Assembly (NCBI GenBank): GCA_028680705.1
Contig: JAQUJY010000015.1
Span: 1 to 43,927, forward strand
Source of the DNA: Bacteroidales bacterium
Lineage (GTDB): Bacteria; Bacteroidota; Bacteroidia; Bacteroidales; Tenuifilaceae
Reading direction: 5' to 3'
DNA: 43,927 bases
The position numbers and the translations under genes are program-made. The notes under the pieces were generated by a model, which was not told the DNA's origin, did not search any database, and saw only the letters and a list, made by a program, of their open reading frames with translations. This document shows, in pieces, positions 17,770-27,317 of this stretch (position 1 is the first letter of the stretch; every line of letters starts with the position of its first letter).

Positions 17770-20622
17770 CTTTTTAGAGTCGGTTCGCCTAAGATGCCTA
17801 AGCAGGTACTCCGATGTATAACCCTTTTTTCCTAGCATTATCTCTTCAGGCGTTCCTTCGCATATTATTTCGCCACCCTTTCCACCTCCTTCGGGTCCTA
17901 AATCGATGATATGGTCGGCTACCTTAACCACGTCCATATTATGCTCAATAACGATAACTGTATTGCCTTTATCAACAAGTTTGTTTAACACATCGAGCAA
18001 TACTCTAACATCTTCAAAGTGAAGTCCTGTAGTGGGTTCATCCAGTATGTAAAGCGTTTTGCCGGTGTCCCGTTTGGCTAATTCACTTGCCAGTTTAACC
18101 CGTTGGCTTTCTCCACCCGATAGGGTAGTTGATTGTTGTCCAAGGGTTAGGTAGCCCAAACCCACATCTTGCAGCGTTTTAATTTTTTGGTATATATTGG
18201 GGATGTTGGTAAAAATCTCAACCGCCTGGTTGATGGTAAGGTTAAGTACATCGCTTATATTCCGACCCTTATACCTTACCTCTAATGTTTCCCTATTGTA
18301 TCGTTTTCCGTTGCATCCGTTGCACTTTACATAGATATCGGGCAGGAAATTCATTTCAATGGTTTGAACTCCAGCGCCCCTACAAACCTCGCAGCGCCCA
18401 CCTTTTACGTTAAAAGAGAATCGTCCCGCTTTGTAACCGCGGATTTTAGCTTCTGGTGTCAGCTCAAAAAGTTTTCGGATATCTGTAAACACGCCGGTGT
18501 AGGTAGCCGGATTTGAACGTGGGGTTCGGCCTATTGGAGCCTGACTAACCTCAACAACCTTATCGATGTGTTCAATCCCTGTGATTTTTTTGTAGGGTAG
18601 GGGCTGATCTAATGCCCGATACAGATTCTGGCTCAATACAGGTTGTAGCGTTTTGTTTACTAGTGATGATTTTCCGCTACCAGATACACCCGTAATACAG
18701 ATAAACTTACCCAGCGGGAAACTAACGGTAATCTCTTTAAGGTTATTTCCTGAGGCTTTATGGAGTGTAATGCTGTGTCCATTCCCTTTTCTGTAGCCTT
18801 CGGGTATCGGAATTTCAAGGCTATGATTCAGGTATTTTGCAGTAAGCGATCCCGATTTCGATATCATTTTGGGCGAACCCTGAGCCACAACTCTACCGCC
18901 TAACCTGCCAGCATGAGGTCCCATATCAATCACGTGATCAGCAGAGAGGATCATCTCCTCGTCGTGCTCAACCACAATAACCGAGTTTTGCGAATCACGT
19001 AGATGTTGAAGCGATTCGATTAACCTTATATTATCGCGTTGATGAAGCCCAATGCTTGGCTCATCGAGGATGTACAGAACGTTAACCAACTTTGAGCCAA
19101 TTTGTGTGGCTAATCTAATACGCTGGCTTTCACCGCCTGATAGTGATGCGGCGCTTCGGTTAAGCGACAAGTAACCAAGCCCAACATCAAGCAAGAAACC
19201 AACACGCTCCCTAATCTCTTTAAGAATTTCAGTTGCAATGGCTTTTTGCTTAACGTTCAATTTTGGTCCTACATTTTCTAGCCAGCTGGCCAGGTATTCA
19301 ATATCCAAAGAGGCAACCTCTGAAATATTTTTATCTCCAATTTTAAACCACTTAGTTTCGGGCTTTAGGCGTGCTCCGTCACAAACAGGGCAAGTAACAT
19401 TTTGAATAAATTGTTGCGCCCATTTTGGTCCCCGGCCTGTAAACTCATCGTTATTACGAAAGTTGTGAATGTAATTTGTTACCCCCTCAAAACTTAGAAA
19501 GTAGTTTGCTCTTACGCCAATTGCTGAATTTTTGAGCGTAAATTGTTCTTCTGATCCGTATAGAATTACATTTAATGCTTCTTCTGGTATTTGTTCAATG
19601 GGGTCGGTGAGGGCAAAGCCATATTTTGAAGCAATGGCATCGAGTTGCCAGAAAATAAGGGTGTTTTTGTAGGTGCCTAAGGGTTGAATACCTCCTTTTT
19701 TAATACTTAGCTTTGTATCTGGTATTATCTTTTTAAGATCGGTTTCAGCAATGGTACCTAAGCCATTACATCGGGGGCAAGCTCCCTTGGGTGAGTTAAA
19801 AGAAAAGGTGTGAGGGGCAGGTTCATCGTATGCAATTCCGGTGGTGGGGCACATTAAATTTCTGCTAAAAAATCGGGAGGTATTGCTATCCATATCCAGC
19901 ACCAAAATAGTTCCCTTACCATGCTTCATTGCCGTTTCCACAGAAGCGTTAAGTCGTTTATTATCGCTAGAGTCAACCTTAAGCTTATCAACAAGCAGTT
20001 CAATGGTATGCGTTTTATACCTATCGAGTTTCATAGCTGGCTTTATCTCTACAATCTCCTCATTAACACGGGCATATAGGTAGCCTTTTTTTCGGAGTTG
20101 TTCAAAAAGTTCTCGGTAATGCCCTTTACGCCCCTTTACAATTGGGGCCATAATGGCAATTCGCTTATCATTAAACTTCGAGTTTATTAGCTTTACTATC
20201 TGTTCGTCGGTATAGCGAACCATCTCCTCACCTGTGGCAGATGAGTATGCAATGGATGCTCGTGCATAAAGGAGTCTTAGGAAATCGTAAATTTCTGTTA
20301 CTGTGCCAACCGTTGACCTTGGGTTGCGGTTGGTTGTTTTCTGTTCAATTGAGATTACTGGGCTTAGTCCTGTAATCTTATCCACATCGGGGCGCTCCAT
20401 GGTTCCTAGAAACTGCCGAGCGTAAGCCGAAAGTGTTTCAATATACCTTCGCTGACCCTCAGCGTATATGGTATCGAAGGCAAGCGAGGATTTTCCGCTG
20501 CCGCTTAGCCCAGTGATTACGGTTAGCTTATTCCGGGGGATTGAAACGTCGAGATTCTTAAGGTTGTGTACCCTCGCTCCTTGTATCTCAATCTCAAGGG
20601 GTTCACCTTTATGTTGACTCAT
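17758..20622 (-). CDS. uvrA: Excinuclease ABC subunit A
   Basis: 954 aa damage-recognition ATPase of nucleotide excision repair. Two ABC modules are visible: Walker [10 protein letters not shown] near 38-46 and GVSGSGKSS in the second half, and the signature LSGGESQR twice ([17 protein letters not shown] and [17 protein letters not shown]). The C-terminal zinc module (CEVCRGAG ... [10 protein letters not shown]) and the central CPVC motif are intact. The first zinc module reads [11 protein letters not shown] ... CPRCNGLG, so one expected cysteine of the first CxxC pair is threonine. It is followed downstream by the shared terminator. Confidence 0.97.
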   Translation of the reverse strand: MSQHKGEPLEIEIQGARVHNLKNLDVSIPRNKLTVITGLSGSGKSSLAFDTIYAEGQRRYIETLSAYARQFLGTMERPDVDKITGLSPVISIEQKTTNRNPRSTVGTVTEIYDFLRLLYARASIAYSSATGEEMVRYTDEQIVKLINSKFNDKRIAIMAPIVKGRKGHYRELFEQLRKKGYLYARVNEEIVEIKPAMKLDRYKTHTIELLVDKLKVDSSDNKRLNASVETAMKHGKGTILVLDMDSNTSRFFSRNLMCPTTGIAYDEPAPHTFSFNSPKGACPRCNGLGTIAETDLKKIIPDTKLSIKKGGIQPLGTYKNTLIFWQLDAIASKYGFALTDPIEQIPEEALNVILYGSEEQFTLKNSAIGVRANYFLSFEGVTNYIHNFRNNDEFTGRGPKWAQQFIQNVTCPVCDGARLKPETKWFKIGDKNISEVASLDIEYLASWLENVGPKLNVKQKAIATEILKEIRERVGFLLDVGLGYLSLNRSAASLSGGESQRIRLATQIGSKLVNVLYILDEPSIGLHQRDNIRLIESLQHLRDSQNSVIVVEHDEEMILSADHVIDMGPHAGRLGGRVVAQGSPKMISKSGSLTAKYLNHSLEIPIPEGYRKGNGHSITLHKASGNNLKEITVSFPLGKFICITGVSGSGKSSLVNKTLQPVLSQNLYRALDQPLPYKKITGIEHIDKVVEVSQAPIGRTPRSNPATYTGVFTDIRKLFELTPEAKIRGYKAGRFSFNVKGGRCEVCRGAGVQTIEMNFLPDIYVKCNGCNGKRYNRETLEVRYKGRNISDVLNLTINQAVEIFTNIPNIYQKIKTLQDVGLGYLTLGQQSTTLSGGESQRVKLASELAKRDTGKTLYILDEPTTGLHFEDVRVLLDVLNKLVDKGNTVIVIEHNMDVVKVADHIIDLGPEGGGKGGEIICEGTPEEIMLGKKGYTSEYLLRHLRRTDSKKKKG

Positions 20623-20690
20623 TATTCATATGTTTAAACTACTGAAAATTAACGCCTCTCATGTGGAAAGGTTCAATTTACATGTAACTA

Positions 20691-21659
20691 TTATTCGTAT
20701 GCAGTTTCCCTAAAATCTAAATTAGGAATTTTTATCGAATAGGTTTTATTTCCCTTATTTAACAGGTAACTCTCCCTAAGCCAGGGGTTAAGTAATTTAA
20801 GTATTTTATAGTTAGTGTTATAAAATTTGGAAAACTGAGCAATGCTAACTATAGCTGAGTCCACTTGAACCTCAAAATAGCTTAGTGGTGGGTAGAGTTC
20901 ATTAGGTCTAAGGTGAAAACCGTAATCCTGTGGATTCTCAAAAATTGCCTTTAACGCTAATATTCGATAAACATACCTTTCCGTTTCTTCGCCCAGAACC
21001 ATATCGTAGTAATCATCATTATCCTGTCTTACCATTTGCCGTTGAATACCATTCCTGCCAAAGTTGTATGAAGCAGCAGCCATTGTCCAGTTCCCGTATT
21101 TTTTATAACTCTTTAATAGGTATATACAGGCTGCGTGTGTGGCTTTTTCAATGTGATACCTTTCGTCAACCTCATTGTTAATTTCCAAATTAAGCTCTCT
21201 TGCAGTACCCTCGAGTATTTGCCAAAAACCAACTGCCTTTGATGGTGAAACTGCTTGAGTTAGGGCGCTTTCGGCAATAGCAAGGTACTTAAAATCATCA
21301 GGGATGCCTCTTTCTTTCAAAATAGGCTCAATAATAGGGAAGTACCGATTTGCTCTTTTAAGCAAGAGTACAGTTTGTGAGTGCCAATAGGTATTTACCT
21401 GCAGCTCTCTATCAAGGCTTTCTCTTACATCAAAAAGGTGTAAAGGAACCTCCTCACCGGCAAAGTAAACTTTATCAGGAATTGGGACTTGGTATACAGG
21501 ATTTTGAATACGCGTTGAATCACCCGAAAAAAAACTGCTAACTCTATCGGTACAGCCCGCTGTACCCGATTTTAGGAATAAGAAGCTAAGGGTAATTAGA
21601 AGAATAACTGATAATGCAACAAGAGCAACCCTATCTATGCGTTTTTTTTGTGTGATCAT
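20691..21659 (-). CDS. Lytic transglycosylase (SLT domain) with LysM-like tail
   Basis: 322 aa exported peptidoglycan-cleaving enzyme. A hydrophobic N-terminus (about 12-30) ends near TAGC, which could be a lipobox, so a lipoprotein is possible. The SLT/MltD-type domain spans about 95-235: AIAESAL contains the catalytic glutamate, followed by AVGFWQI and MAAASYNFG, the family's GxxQI and AYNxG equivalents. The last 60 residues (FSKFYNTNYKILKLLNPWL) look like a LysM-type fold. Preceded 18 bases upstream by a small ORF on the same strand that may share its transcript. The role is wall turnover. Confidence 0.88.
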   Translation of the reverse strand: MITQKKRIDRVALVALSVILLITLSFLFLKSGTAGCTDRVSSFFSGDSTRIQNPVYQVPIPDKVYFAGEEVPLHLFDVRESLDRELQVNTYWHSQTVLLLKRANRYFPIIEPILKERGIPDDFKYLAIAESALTQAVSPSKAVGFWQILEGTARELNLEINNEVDERYHIEKATHAACIYLLKSYKKYGNWTMAAASYNFGRNGIQRQMVRQDNDDYYDMVLGEETERYVYRILALKAIFENPQDYGFHLRPNELYPPLSYFEVQVDSAIVSIAQFSKFYNTNYKILKLLNPWLRESYLLNKGNKTYSIKIPNLDFRETAYE

Positions 21660-21677
21660 AAAAATGTTATTAAAAAT

Positions 21678-21812
21678 TTAAGCAGCAATCTTCTCTACTT
21701 TAAAAATTACCTTTTGCTTGTTAATGCAAATAAAATCACCCATAAATCCTTCTTCTAGTATCGTTAAGGGGCTATTAAACTGGTAGTTGCCCGCAGTAAT
21801 TTTGGTGTGCAA
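21678..21812 (-). CDS. Possible small protein upstream of the lytic transglycosylase
   Basis: An open frame of 44 codons from a TTG at 21812, with protein-like composition: strands such as ILHTKITAGNYQF and GDFICINKQKVIFKVEKIAA before a TAA. It ends 18 bases before the transglycosylase ATG and lies downstream of an exact TAnnTTTG element at 21880-21887, so it would be in the same transcript. There is no ATG at the expected place; the only in-frame ATG leaves about 23 residues, and the frame is closed upstream by TAA. It could be a real small gene with TTG start, the remnant of a longer gene, or chance. No family recognised. Confidence 0.4.
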   Translation of the reverse strand: MHTKITAGNYQFNSPLTILEEGFMGDFICINKQKVIFKVEKIAA

Positions 21813-21879
21813 TATAATTGCATTTTTGTGTACAGGGCTTTATTGTAGCCAATGCTAAATTACATTGATGATTTGGGTG

Positions 21880-21887
21880 CAAAACTA
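21880..21887 (-). promoter_or_regulatory. Putative -7 element ahead of the small ORF and transglycosylase
   Basis: On the minus strand the bases read TAGTTTTG, an exact TAnnTTTG match. Transcription would begin near 21873, leaving about 210 bases before the transglycosylase ATG, most of it occupied by the small ORF. No clear -33 TTG at the right distance. Confidence 0.35.
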
Positions 21888-22124
21888 CCAATAAAACGGA
21901 TTTATTCCTAAAGATTATCTATTTGCTGATAGCACAAACTCGGGTACATAAAATGATTTGCTTTTGGAATGAGGTAGTCTTTTTTAGTTGCTTTAATGGA
22001 CGAAGAAAAAATCGATGGTTTTTTTATAAAGAGGCGGATTCTAGAACAAAAGCGAGAATAACATTTAGTTGCCCTTAATTTTTACTTATAAGGTGGGGCT
22101 AATGAAATCCTTCAAGCAGAAGGA
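21888..22124. other. Intergenic stretch without recognisable genes
   Basis: With the small ORF in doubt, the gene-free stretch could extend from 21660 to 22124. I see only a 21-codon plus-strand frame at 21996-22061 with no support, and the hairpin at 22106-22126. Confidence 0.5.
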
Positions 22125-22126
22125 TT
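22106..22126 (-). terminator. Hairpin at the end of the small DNA-binding protein gene
   Basis: AATCCTTC (22106-22113) and GAAGGATT (22119-22126) form a perfect 8-bp stem with a 5-base loop that includes the stop codon of the minus-strand gene. The T run afterwards is short, so it is a weak terminator or only a structured 3' end. Confidence 0.4.
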
Positions 22127-22325
22127 AGAAAAGTTTTGGATGGTCTTGTTCAAACTGTTTAAGAACCTTAGCAATAATTGCTTCACGTAGAAACTTAGAG
22201 CGATTCTTTATTTTGTATCTGCTACAATAAATGTCTATTGCCTCAAGTTCAAGGGAATTAAACAGTAGTGCTTTTCTATGTACCCGCTTTAGCCTATCGT
22301 TATTGAATCCTGGTCGTTTTAACAT
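22125..22325 (-). CDS. Small ribbon-helix-helix-like protein conserved in Bacteroidota
   Basis: 66 aa, basic. It has a strand-helix-helix layout: KALLFNSLELEAIDIYCSRY followed by KNRSKFLREAIIAKVLKQF resembles the MetJ/Arc/CopG ribbon-helix-helix fold. The N-terminal MLKRPGFNNDRLKRVHRK and the overall length match a small protein I recall as widespread in Bacteroidales. A DNA-binding regulatory role is likely but untested. It is divergent from the downstream histidine kinase, with 276 bases between them. Confidence 0.7.
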   Translation of the reverse strand: MLKRPGFNNDRLKRVHRKALLFNSLELEAIDIYCSRYKIKNRSKFLREAIIAKVLKQFEQDHPKLF

Positions 22326-22601
22326 TCCCCTTCAAAGTGTATGGTTAACTATGCACTACAAAGAAACCCATTGTCTGGTTCTAAATCTCAATACAACGGG
22401 GAAAGTACTTAACATTTTGCATTAAGTTTTTAACATTTTCAGTGCGTGTGGCTGGCAATGCTGTTATTATCCGTGTTAATTCTTTGGTTCACTTTTTTTT
22501 CTTTATATTTATAACTCTTTTAGTTTTAAGTTGTTTTATTTCAGTGTATAGTGATATACTATTTGATGGTATAGCTTATGTTTTAATAGAGATAACAATT
22601 T

Positions 22602-25040
22602 ATGACAAACTATAAACTTGGCATCTGGGAAGAGTATTCTGATAAAAGCCAGAACCACTGGTCTGATCAGGTTTATGAAATACTATCCCTTGAAAAACCA
22701 TTCACCCCATCCATTGAAATGCTTGGTAAGCAAATTGTTGAAGATGATCAGAAACAATTTGCCGATTTCTTGGGTAAACTTGTAAGCGATAAATCCAAAA
22801 AATTTATAGCACTTTCTGTAAAGCTTAAAGTTCATGGCGCAAGTAGGCTAAAATACGTTTTTATTACAGCCGAACGTATATTTGATACTGCAACCCGAAA
22901 GCACTTGTTTTGGCAGGGAACCCTTCTCGATATCACACCTCAAATTGAGTTTGAAAGGCATCTTCAGCAGAGTATTGACAATTTTAAGGGAATATTGAAT
23001 AGAATACCACTACTTGTGTTAACCACCGATGTGACTGGTGCTATAAATTTTTGGAATAAGGGATGCGAAGAGGTTACTGGTTTTAGCAAGGTTGAAGTTA
23101 TTGGGGCAAGGCAATTTTTAAAGCAATTACTCCCTGATAAGCAGCAAAGGGAAAAACTTGTTTCATTTTCAAAGGATAGTCATGAGAAATCGCTTTGGTG
23201 GGAGGGCGAACTGATTACCAAGAAAGGTACCCAAAAGATAATATCATGGACAGCTATTCGTCAACCTTTTATTGGCAAAAGCACGAATATGGTAATTATT
23301 GGTGTTGATGTAACCAAGAGGAAACAGCAAGAAAAGCTGAATACTGAGAATAGGAAAAGGCAAGAACTGCTTGCACAATTCTCTTATAATCTTTTAAACC
23401 AATCGGTGAGCGATAATATATACCAATTTTTAGGAAAGAACCTTGAAAATTTTGCCAAGAGCAGTGTTTATGTTGTGTGTTCTGCAGTTCAGGAGAAGGA
23501 TTTCTACATGATTGAAGGCGTATATGGGCTATCGCAAGGAGAGTTCAAAAAGCTTATTGCTAATCTTGGATGGAATCCCATTGGCAGGCGATTCCAAATT
23601 TTCCCTGAGCAATATAACCAAATAGGCTCTAAGGGATTACTTAACCTTTCAACCACGCTTTACGAGTTGTCCGATGGCGTTGTATCGTCTGTAGCCTCAA
23701 GGGCAATTGAGCGCCAGTTGGATATTGAAAGACTTTTTACAATGGGGTTTTTCGATGGGAAGAACTTAAGTGGTGGAATTCTTATGCTTGCCCCTGGGGA
23801 TGTTTCTGCCTCTGAAATATTACTTGTAGAAGGGTTTATTACGCAATGTACCCCCGCCATTAGGCAAAGGGTTAGAGAAATGCGGCTAATGGAAAAATTG
23901 ATTGAGGCACAGCTAACGGAGGAACTAAACTCAACCTTTTTGGCAAACCTAAGCCACGAGATTAGAGCGCCCATGAATGCAATCCTTGGTTTTTCTAGAT
24001 TGTTAAAACTTTCTAATATATCAAAGGAAAAGCGACAGCAGTACGTTGATATAATTAACACCAAGGGGAGCACTCTGCTTAAGCTTATTAACGATATAGT
24101 TGATGTAACTAAGGTTGAGACTAAGCAGCTAATGCAGGTGAACAAACCGTTCAATATCAACTCAATGCTAAGTAGTGTATATGAGTTCTATCAGGAGGAC
24201 AAGATTTTTCAACAACGAGAAGCCATTGACATTGTGCTCGATTTGCCAGAGTTTAGCGACTCCCTGATGCTGAATAGCGATGAGGGTAGGATAGAGCAGG
24301 TGCTATCGAGCCTAATGAATAATGCATTGAAATTTACTGAGAAAGGGGAGATTAGGTTTGGATATACAATTGAAGAGGAAAAACTTGAGTTCTTTGTATC
24401 CGATACCGGAATTGGAATCGACCCATGCAACCAGCAGATTATTTTCGATAGGTACAGGCAGTTGAATGGTGATAGTGAGCGCTTGCAAACTGGTGTTGGT
24501 TTGGGACTTGCCATTAGCAAGGGTGTTGTTGAGTTAATGGGAGGCAGTATTTGGGTAGAATCGGAGCCTGGAGTGGGTACTACATTTAGGTTTACCGTAC
24601 CCTACAGCAAAACCTTAGTCAGTGATGAAATTTCTTCTCAGTCAACCACCGAAACGGAATATGCATATCACGATTGGAAAAATAAGGTTTTGCTTGTGGC
24701 AGAGGATGAAGAGTCTAACTATTTATACATAAGTGAATTGCTTGAACCAACTGGTGTAAAAGTTATTCGAGCCAAGGATGGTGCACAAGCTGTTGAACTA
24801 GTTAACTCAATAAAAAAGTTTGATGCTGTGCTTATGGATATCAAAATGCCTATTAAGGATGGTTATGCTGCCACCCTCGAGATACGGCATATTAATCCCA
24901 ATATTCCCATAATAGCACAAACAGCATACGCATTTACCGAGGATAGAGAAAAGGCAGAGGCAGCAGGATGCGATGAGTATATTGTAAAGCCAATTAACAG
25001 CAAGGAATTGCTCGATACGCTTGGGAAGTATTTGGGATAG
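22602..25040 (+). CDS. Hybrid sensor histidine kinase with PAS and GAF-like sensor regions and a receiver domain
   Basis: 812 aa with no membrane segments, so cytoplasmic. Order: a divergent PAS-like region (about 10-125), a clear PAS domain (about 145-245, VLTTDVTGAINFWNKGCEEV), a GAF-like region (about 260-420), then HisKA with His452 in NLSHEIRAPMN. The HATPase domain follows (NNALKFTEKG, DTGIGIDP, GLGLAISKG; about 550-670), then a C-terminal receiver with phospho-acceptor Asp746 (VLMDIKMP) and the lysine of IVKPIN. The signal is unknown and no DNA-binding response regulator is adjacent. Output may pass by phosphorelay to a distant partner. Confidence 0.93.
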   Translation: MTNYKLGIWEEYSDKSQNHWSDQVYEILSLEKPFTPSIEMLGKQIVEDDQKQFADFLGKLVSDKSKKFIALSVKLKVHGASRLKYVFITAERIFDTATRKHLFWQGTLLDITPQIEFERHLQQSIDNFKGILNRIPLLVLTTDVTGAINFWNKGCEEVTGFSKVEVIGARQFLKQLLPDKQQREKLVSFSKDSHEKSLWWEGELITKKGTQKIISWTAIRQPFIGKSTNMVIIGVDVTKRKQQEKLNTENRKRQELLAQFSYNLLNQSVSDNIYQFLGKNLENFAKSSVYVVCSAVQEKDFYMIEGVYGLSQGEFKKLIANLGWNPIGRRFQIFPEQYNQIGSKGLLNLSTTLYELSDGVVSSVASRAIERQLDIERLFTMGFFDGKNLSGGILMLAPGDVSASEILLVEGFITQCTPAIRQRVREMRLMEKLIEAQLTEELNSTFLANLSHEIRAPMNAILGFSRLLKLSNISKEKRQQYVDIINTKGSTLLKLINDIVDVTKVETKQLMQVNKPFNINSMLSSVYEFYQEDKIFQQREAIDIVLDLPEFSDSLMLNSDEGRIEQVLSSLMNNALKFTEKGEIRFGYTIEEEKLEFFVSDTGIGIDPCNQQIIFDRYRQLNGDSERLQTGVGLGLAISKGVVELMGGSIWVESEPGVGTTFRFTVPYSKTLVSDEISSQSTTETEYAYHDWKNKVLLVAEDEESNYLYISELLEPTGVKVIRAKDGAQAVELVNSIKKFDAVLMDIKMPIKDGYAATLEIRHINPNIPIIAQTAYAFTEDREKAEAAGCDEYIVKPINSKELLDTLGKYLG

Positions 25041-25089
25041 TTAGGGGATATATTATATATTTTAGCTGTACAATATAAATCGACTGCAA

Positions 25090-25467
25090 ATGAACTATTC
25101 TATAACCATTGAACATGAATTGAGAATAATTAGATATACTCACTCTGGGTTAATAAAAGCAGCAGATATTGGAGAGGTCTGGCAACAGTTATTAGCAATG
25201 AAGGAATTTACTCAATTAAATTATAATCTATTTTCAGATTACAGAAACGGTGATTTTCAAATATCCCATATCTTTTTACCTTATTTAATTGAATTTATGC
25301 GGACAATTGAAAGTATTGTAAAAGGTAAGAAGCAGGCATTAGTTTTAAATAGTCCGCGTAACGTTGCAATCTCAATGCTTTTTGAAGATGAAGTCAATAA
25401 AGAAATAGGGTTTAATGTTAAGGTTTTTACAACCGAAGCATCTGCTCTGCGGTGGCTTGCAATATAA
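25090..25467 (+). CDS. Small conserved protein, possibly STAS/SpoIIAA-like
   Basis: 125 aa, soluble, no signal peptide. The pattern of short strands and helices (MNYSITIEHELRIIRYTHSG, a helix with EVWQQLL, FNLFSDYRNGDF, a long helix, VKVFTTEASALRWL) resembles the SpoIIAA/STAS-like fold seen in many small Bacteroidota proteins, but no diagnostic motif is present. It starts 49 bases after the hybrid kinase on the same strand, so co-transcription and a shared signalling role are possible. Function unknown. Confidence 0.6.
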   Translation: MNYSITIEHELRIIRYTHSGLIKAADIGEVWQQLLAMKEFTQLNYNLFSDYRNGDFQISHIFLPYLIEFMRTIESIVKGKKQALVLNSPRNVAISMLFEDEVNKEIGFNVKVFTTEASALRWLAI

Positions 25468-25615
25468 GTAAAACATCTTTTTATAATTTAAATTTACAAT
25501 TTCATGGTTGTTATTACTGCATTATCAATTGCTCTCCTGTCGTGTTTGCCATGCTAAAGCGAGTCCAAAATTATAGTCAATGTATCCTGTCGTATCTTTT
25601 TGATTGCTATATTTG

Positions 25616-26386
25616 ATGCAAAAATTGGCTGTGTATAGATATTTTATAGAACTTTCGTACCTGGGGAAGAACTACTGTGGTTGGCAAATTCAATCAAATG
25701 CAAATACCGTACAGGCAGAGTTGAATAGAGCTCTGTCGTTAATACTTCGCGAGGAGATACTCACCCTTGGTGCAGGTCGAACCGATACTGGGGTGCATGC
25801 ATCCTATTTTATAGCTCACTTCGACTCAAAGCAGGAGATTAGCCTATCCAGCAGTAAGGGCCTAGTTTACAAGCTTAACGAGGTGCTTCCGTACGATATA
25901 GCCGCTGCAAATATCTTTGCGGTTAAATCCGAGGCTCATGCTCGCTTCTCTGCCCTATCGCGCACCTACAGGTACTATATTTCGCAAAAGAAAAATCCGT
26001 TTACTAAGGATACTAGTTGGATATTTAAGGTTGATTTAGATATCGACCTAATGCAAAAAGCCTCAACCATACTTTTAAGCTATACCGATTTTACCAGCTT
26101 TAGCAAGGTTGGCTCTAATGTGAAAACCAATAATTGCAAGGTAACCCATGCCCAATGGCAGGCAGAGAGGGGTAGCCTGATTTTTACCATACAGGCCGAT
26201 AGGTTTTTACGAGATATGGTTAGGGCAATTGTGGGTACATTGGTTGACGTGGGTAGAGGAAAGATTTCGCTGAACGATTTTATAGATATAATTGACCGAA
26301 AGGACAGGGGATTGGCTGGGACCTCAGCACCAGCTGCTGGTCTTTTCCTAATGGATATTGAATATCCCGATGAGATTTTTAGATAA
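25616..26386 (+). CDS. truA: tRNA pseudouridine(38-40) synthase TruA
   Basis: Isomerises uridine to pseudouridine at positions 38-40 of tRNA anticodon stems. The catalytic aspartate sits in GAGRTDTGVHA (Asp57 from this start), and the family motifs YLGKNYCGWQIQ and DRFLRDMVRAIVG are present. The start is uncertain: ATG at 25616 (MQKLAVYRYF) is used here, GTG at 25631 gives MYRYFIELSY, which is closer to relatives, and a TTG at 25604 is also in frame. A TATATTTG directly precedes the 25616 ATG; if that is a promoter, the downstream start is favoured and the message is nearly leaderless. Confidence 0.93.
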   Translation: MQKLAVYRYFIELSYLGKNYCGWQIQSNANTVQAELNRALSLILREEILTLGAGRTDTGVHASYFIAHFDSKQEISLSSSKGLVYKLNEVLPYDIAAANIFAVKSEAHARFSALSRTYRYYISQKKNPFTKDTSWIFKVDLDIDLMQKASTILLSYTDFTSFSKVGSNVKTNNCKVTHAQWQAERGSLIFTIQADRFLRDMVRAIVGTLVDVGRGKISLNDFIDIIDRKDRGLAGTSAPAAGLFLMDIEYPDEIFR

Positions 26387-26482
26387 TAAGGAATGCCAAA
26401 CGTGCATTACTTGATGATTGCTTTCACTTCGATACTTCAAACCTTTTCTCATTTACACAAAGGCTAAGCCAAGTGGCTAAAA

Positions 26483-27124
26483 TTATTCCTTTTTCTTTTT
26501 GCCCTTAATCTTAAACTTTTTCTCTTCGCCACTTAAAAGTCGCTCAATATTTTTTTGGTGGGTAAAAAGCAGCAAAATTGCAATAATCATTGAGAATATT
26601 ACAAGGGATGGGGTAGTTGATTTAAAGGCAAAGATTAAAAGGAATGGGAAGGTGAATGCTGCAATCATTGAGCTAAGCGAAACAAATTTGGTGATAAGTA
26701 GTGTTATAATAAAGATGCCAAAGGTTATTAGCGTAGCAATTGGATGTAGTGCAAGCACAACGCCTGTAAGGGTTGCAACACCTTTTCCACCTTTAAATTG
26801 TGCAAAAACCGGGAAGATATGGCCAATCATTGCCGCAAGCCCTAAGGCAAGCTGAAAATTTACAAAATTTCCAGTTTCAGGTATATAAAAATCTGTAAGG
26901 TAAAGCAGTCTCACGGCAGCAAACCCTTTTAGCATATCAATGGCAAAAACAGTAAAACCCGCCTTGGCTCCCATAACCCTAAAAGTATTGGTGGCACCAG
27001 CGTTTCCGCTGCCATGTTCGCGTATATCAATTTTATAGAAGAACTTTCCAATCCATACTGATGTGGGAATACTACCAAGCCCGTATGCAATAATTATGGA
27101 TATTATTTTAAAAAACCACTCCAT
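26483..27124 (-). CDS. plsY: Glycerol-3-phosphate acyltransferase PlsY
   Basis: Integral membrane enzyme (213 aa) that transfers acyl groups from acyl phosphate to glycerol-3-phosphate, the first step of phospholipid synthesis. The motifs GSIPTSVWIGK, HGSGNAGATNTFRVMG and FKGGKGVAT are the three conserved PlsY blocks, and several hydrophobic helices are present. I chose the ATG at 27124 (MEWFFKIIS). The reading frame stays open to 27187, but a promoter -7 element at 27171-27178 lies inside that extension. The lysine-rich C-terminus (KIKGKKKKE) is typical of membrane proteins and not diagnostic. Confidence 0.94.
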   Translation of the reverse strand: MEWFFKIISIIIAYGLGSIPTSVWIGKFFYKIDIREHGSGNAGATNTFRVMGAKAGFTVFAIDMLKGFAAVRLLYLTDFYIPETGNFVNFQLALGLAAMIGHIFPVFAQFKGGKGVATLTGVVLALHPIATLITFGIFIITLLITKFVSLSSMIAAFTFPFLLIFAFKSTTPSLVIFSMIIAILLLFTHQKNIERLLSGEEKKFKIKGKKKKE

Positions 27125-27170
27125 TGTTTGCTGTTTAGTTAAGTAAAATAGCCATTTATTTAAATGCTTG

Positions 27171-27178
27171 CAAATATA
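27171..27178 (-). promoter_or_regulatory. Putative -7 element of plsY
   Basis: The minus strand reads TATATTTG, an exact TAnnTTTG match, placing the transcript start about 40 bases before the plsY ATG. No matching -33 TTG is seen at standard spacing. Confidence 0.45.
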
Positions 27179-27246
27179 CAAAGGCAAGTTTAGCTATTCC
27201 TTTTTTTTGTGCTATCTTTTTTGTGGATTGCAATTTTAGAAAATAT

Positions 27247-27280
27247 TTTGTGTATCCCTTCAAAATATATTGTTAATTTG
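27247..27280 (+). promoter_or_regulatory. Putative promoter of the S46 peptidase
   Basis: TTTG (27247-27250), 22 bases, then TTAATTTG (27273-27280, seven of eight matches to TAnnTTTG). Transcription would begin about 30 bases before the ATG. Confidence 0.35.
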
Positions 27281-27317
27281 CATTAAATAGGCATATCAGC
27301 AATAAAATCTCTCTTTC

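Noticed and set aside
21996..22061. ATG frame of 21 codons on the plus strand
   Set aside because: Very short, highly charged, no promoter match or neighbouring gene to pair with; expected by chance.
27125..27187. N-terminal extension of plsY
   Set aside because: It would start upstream of the exact -7 element and adds residues not seen in PlsY; the ATG at 27124 gives the normal start.
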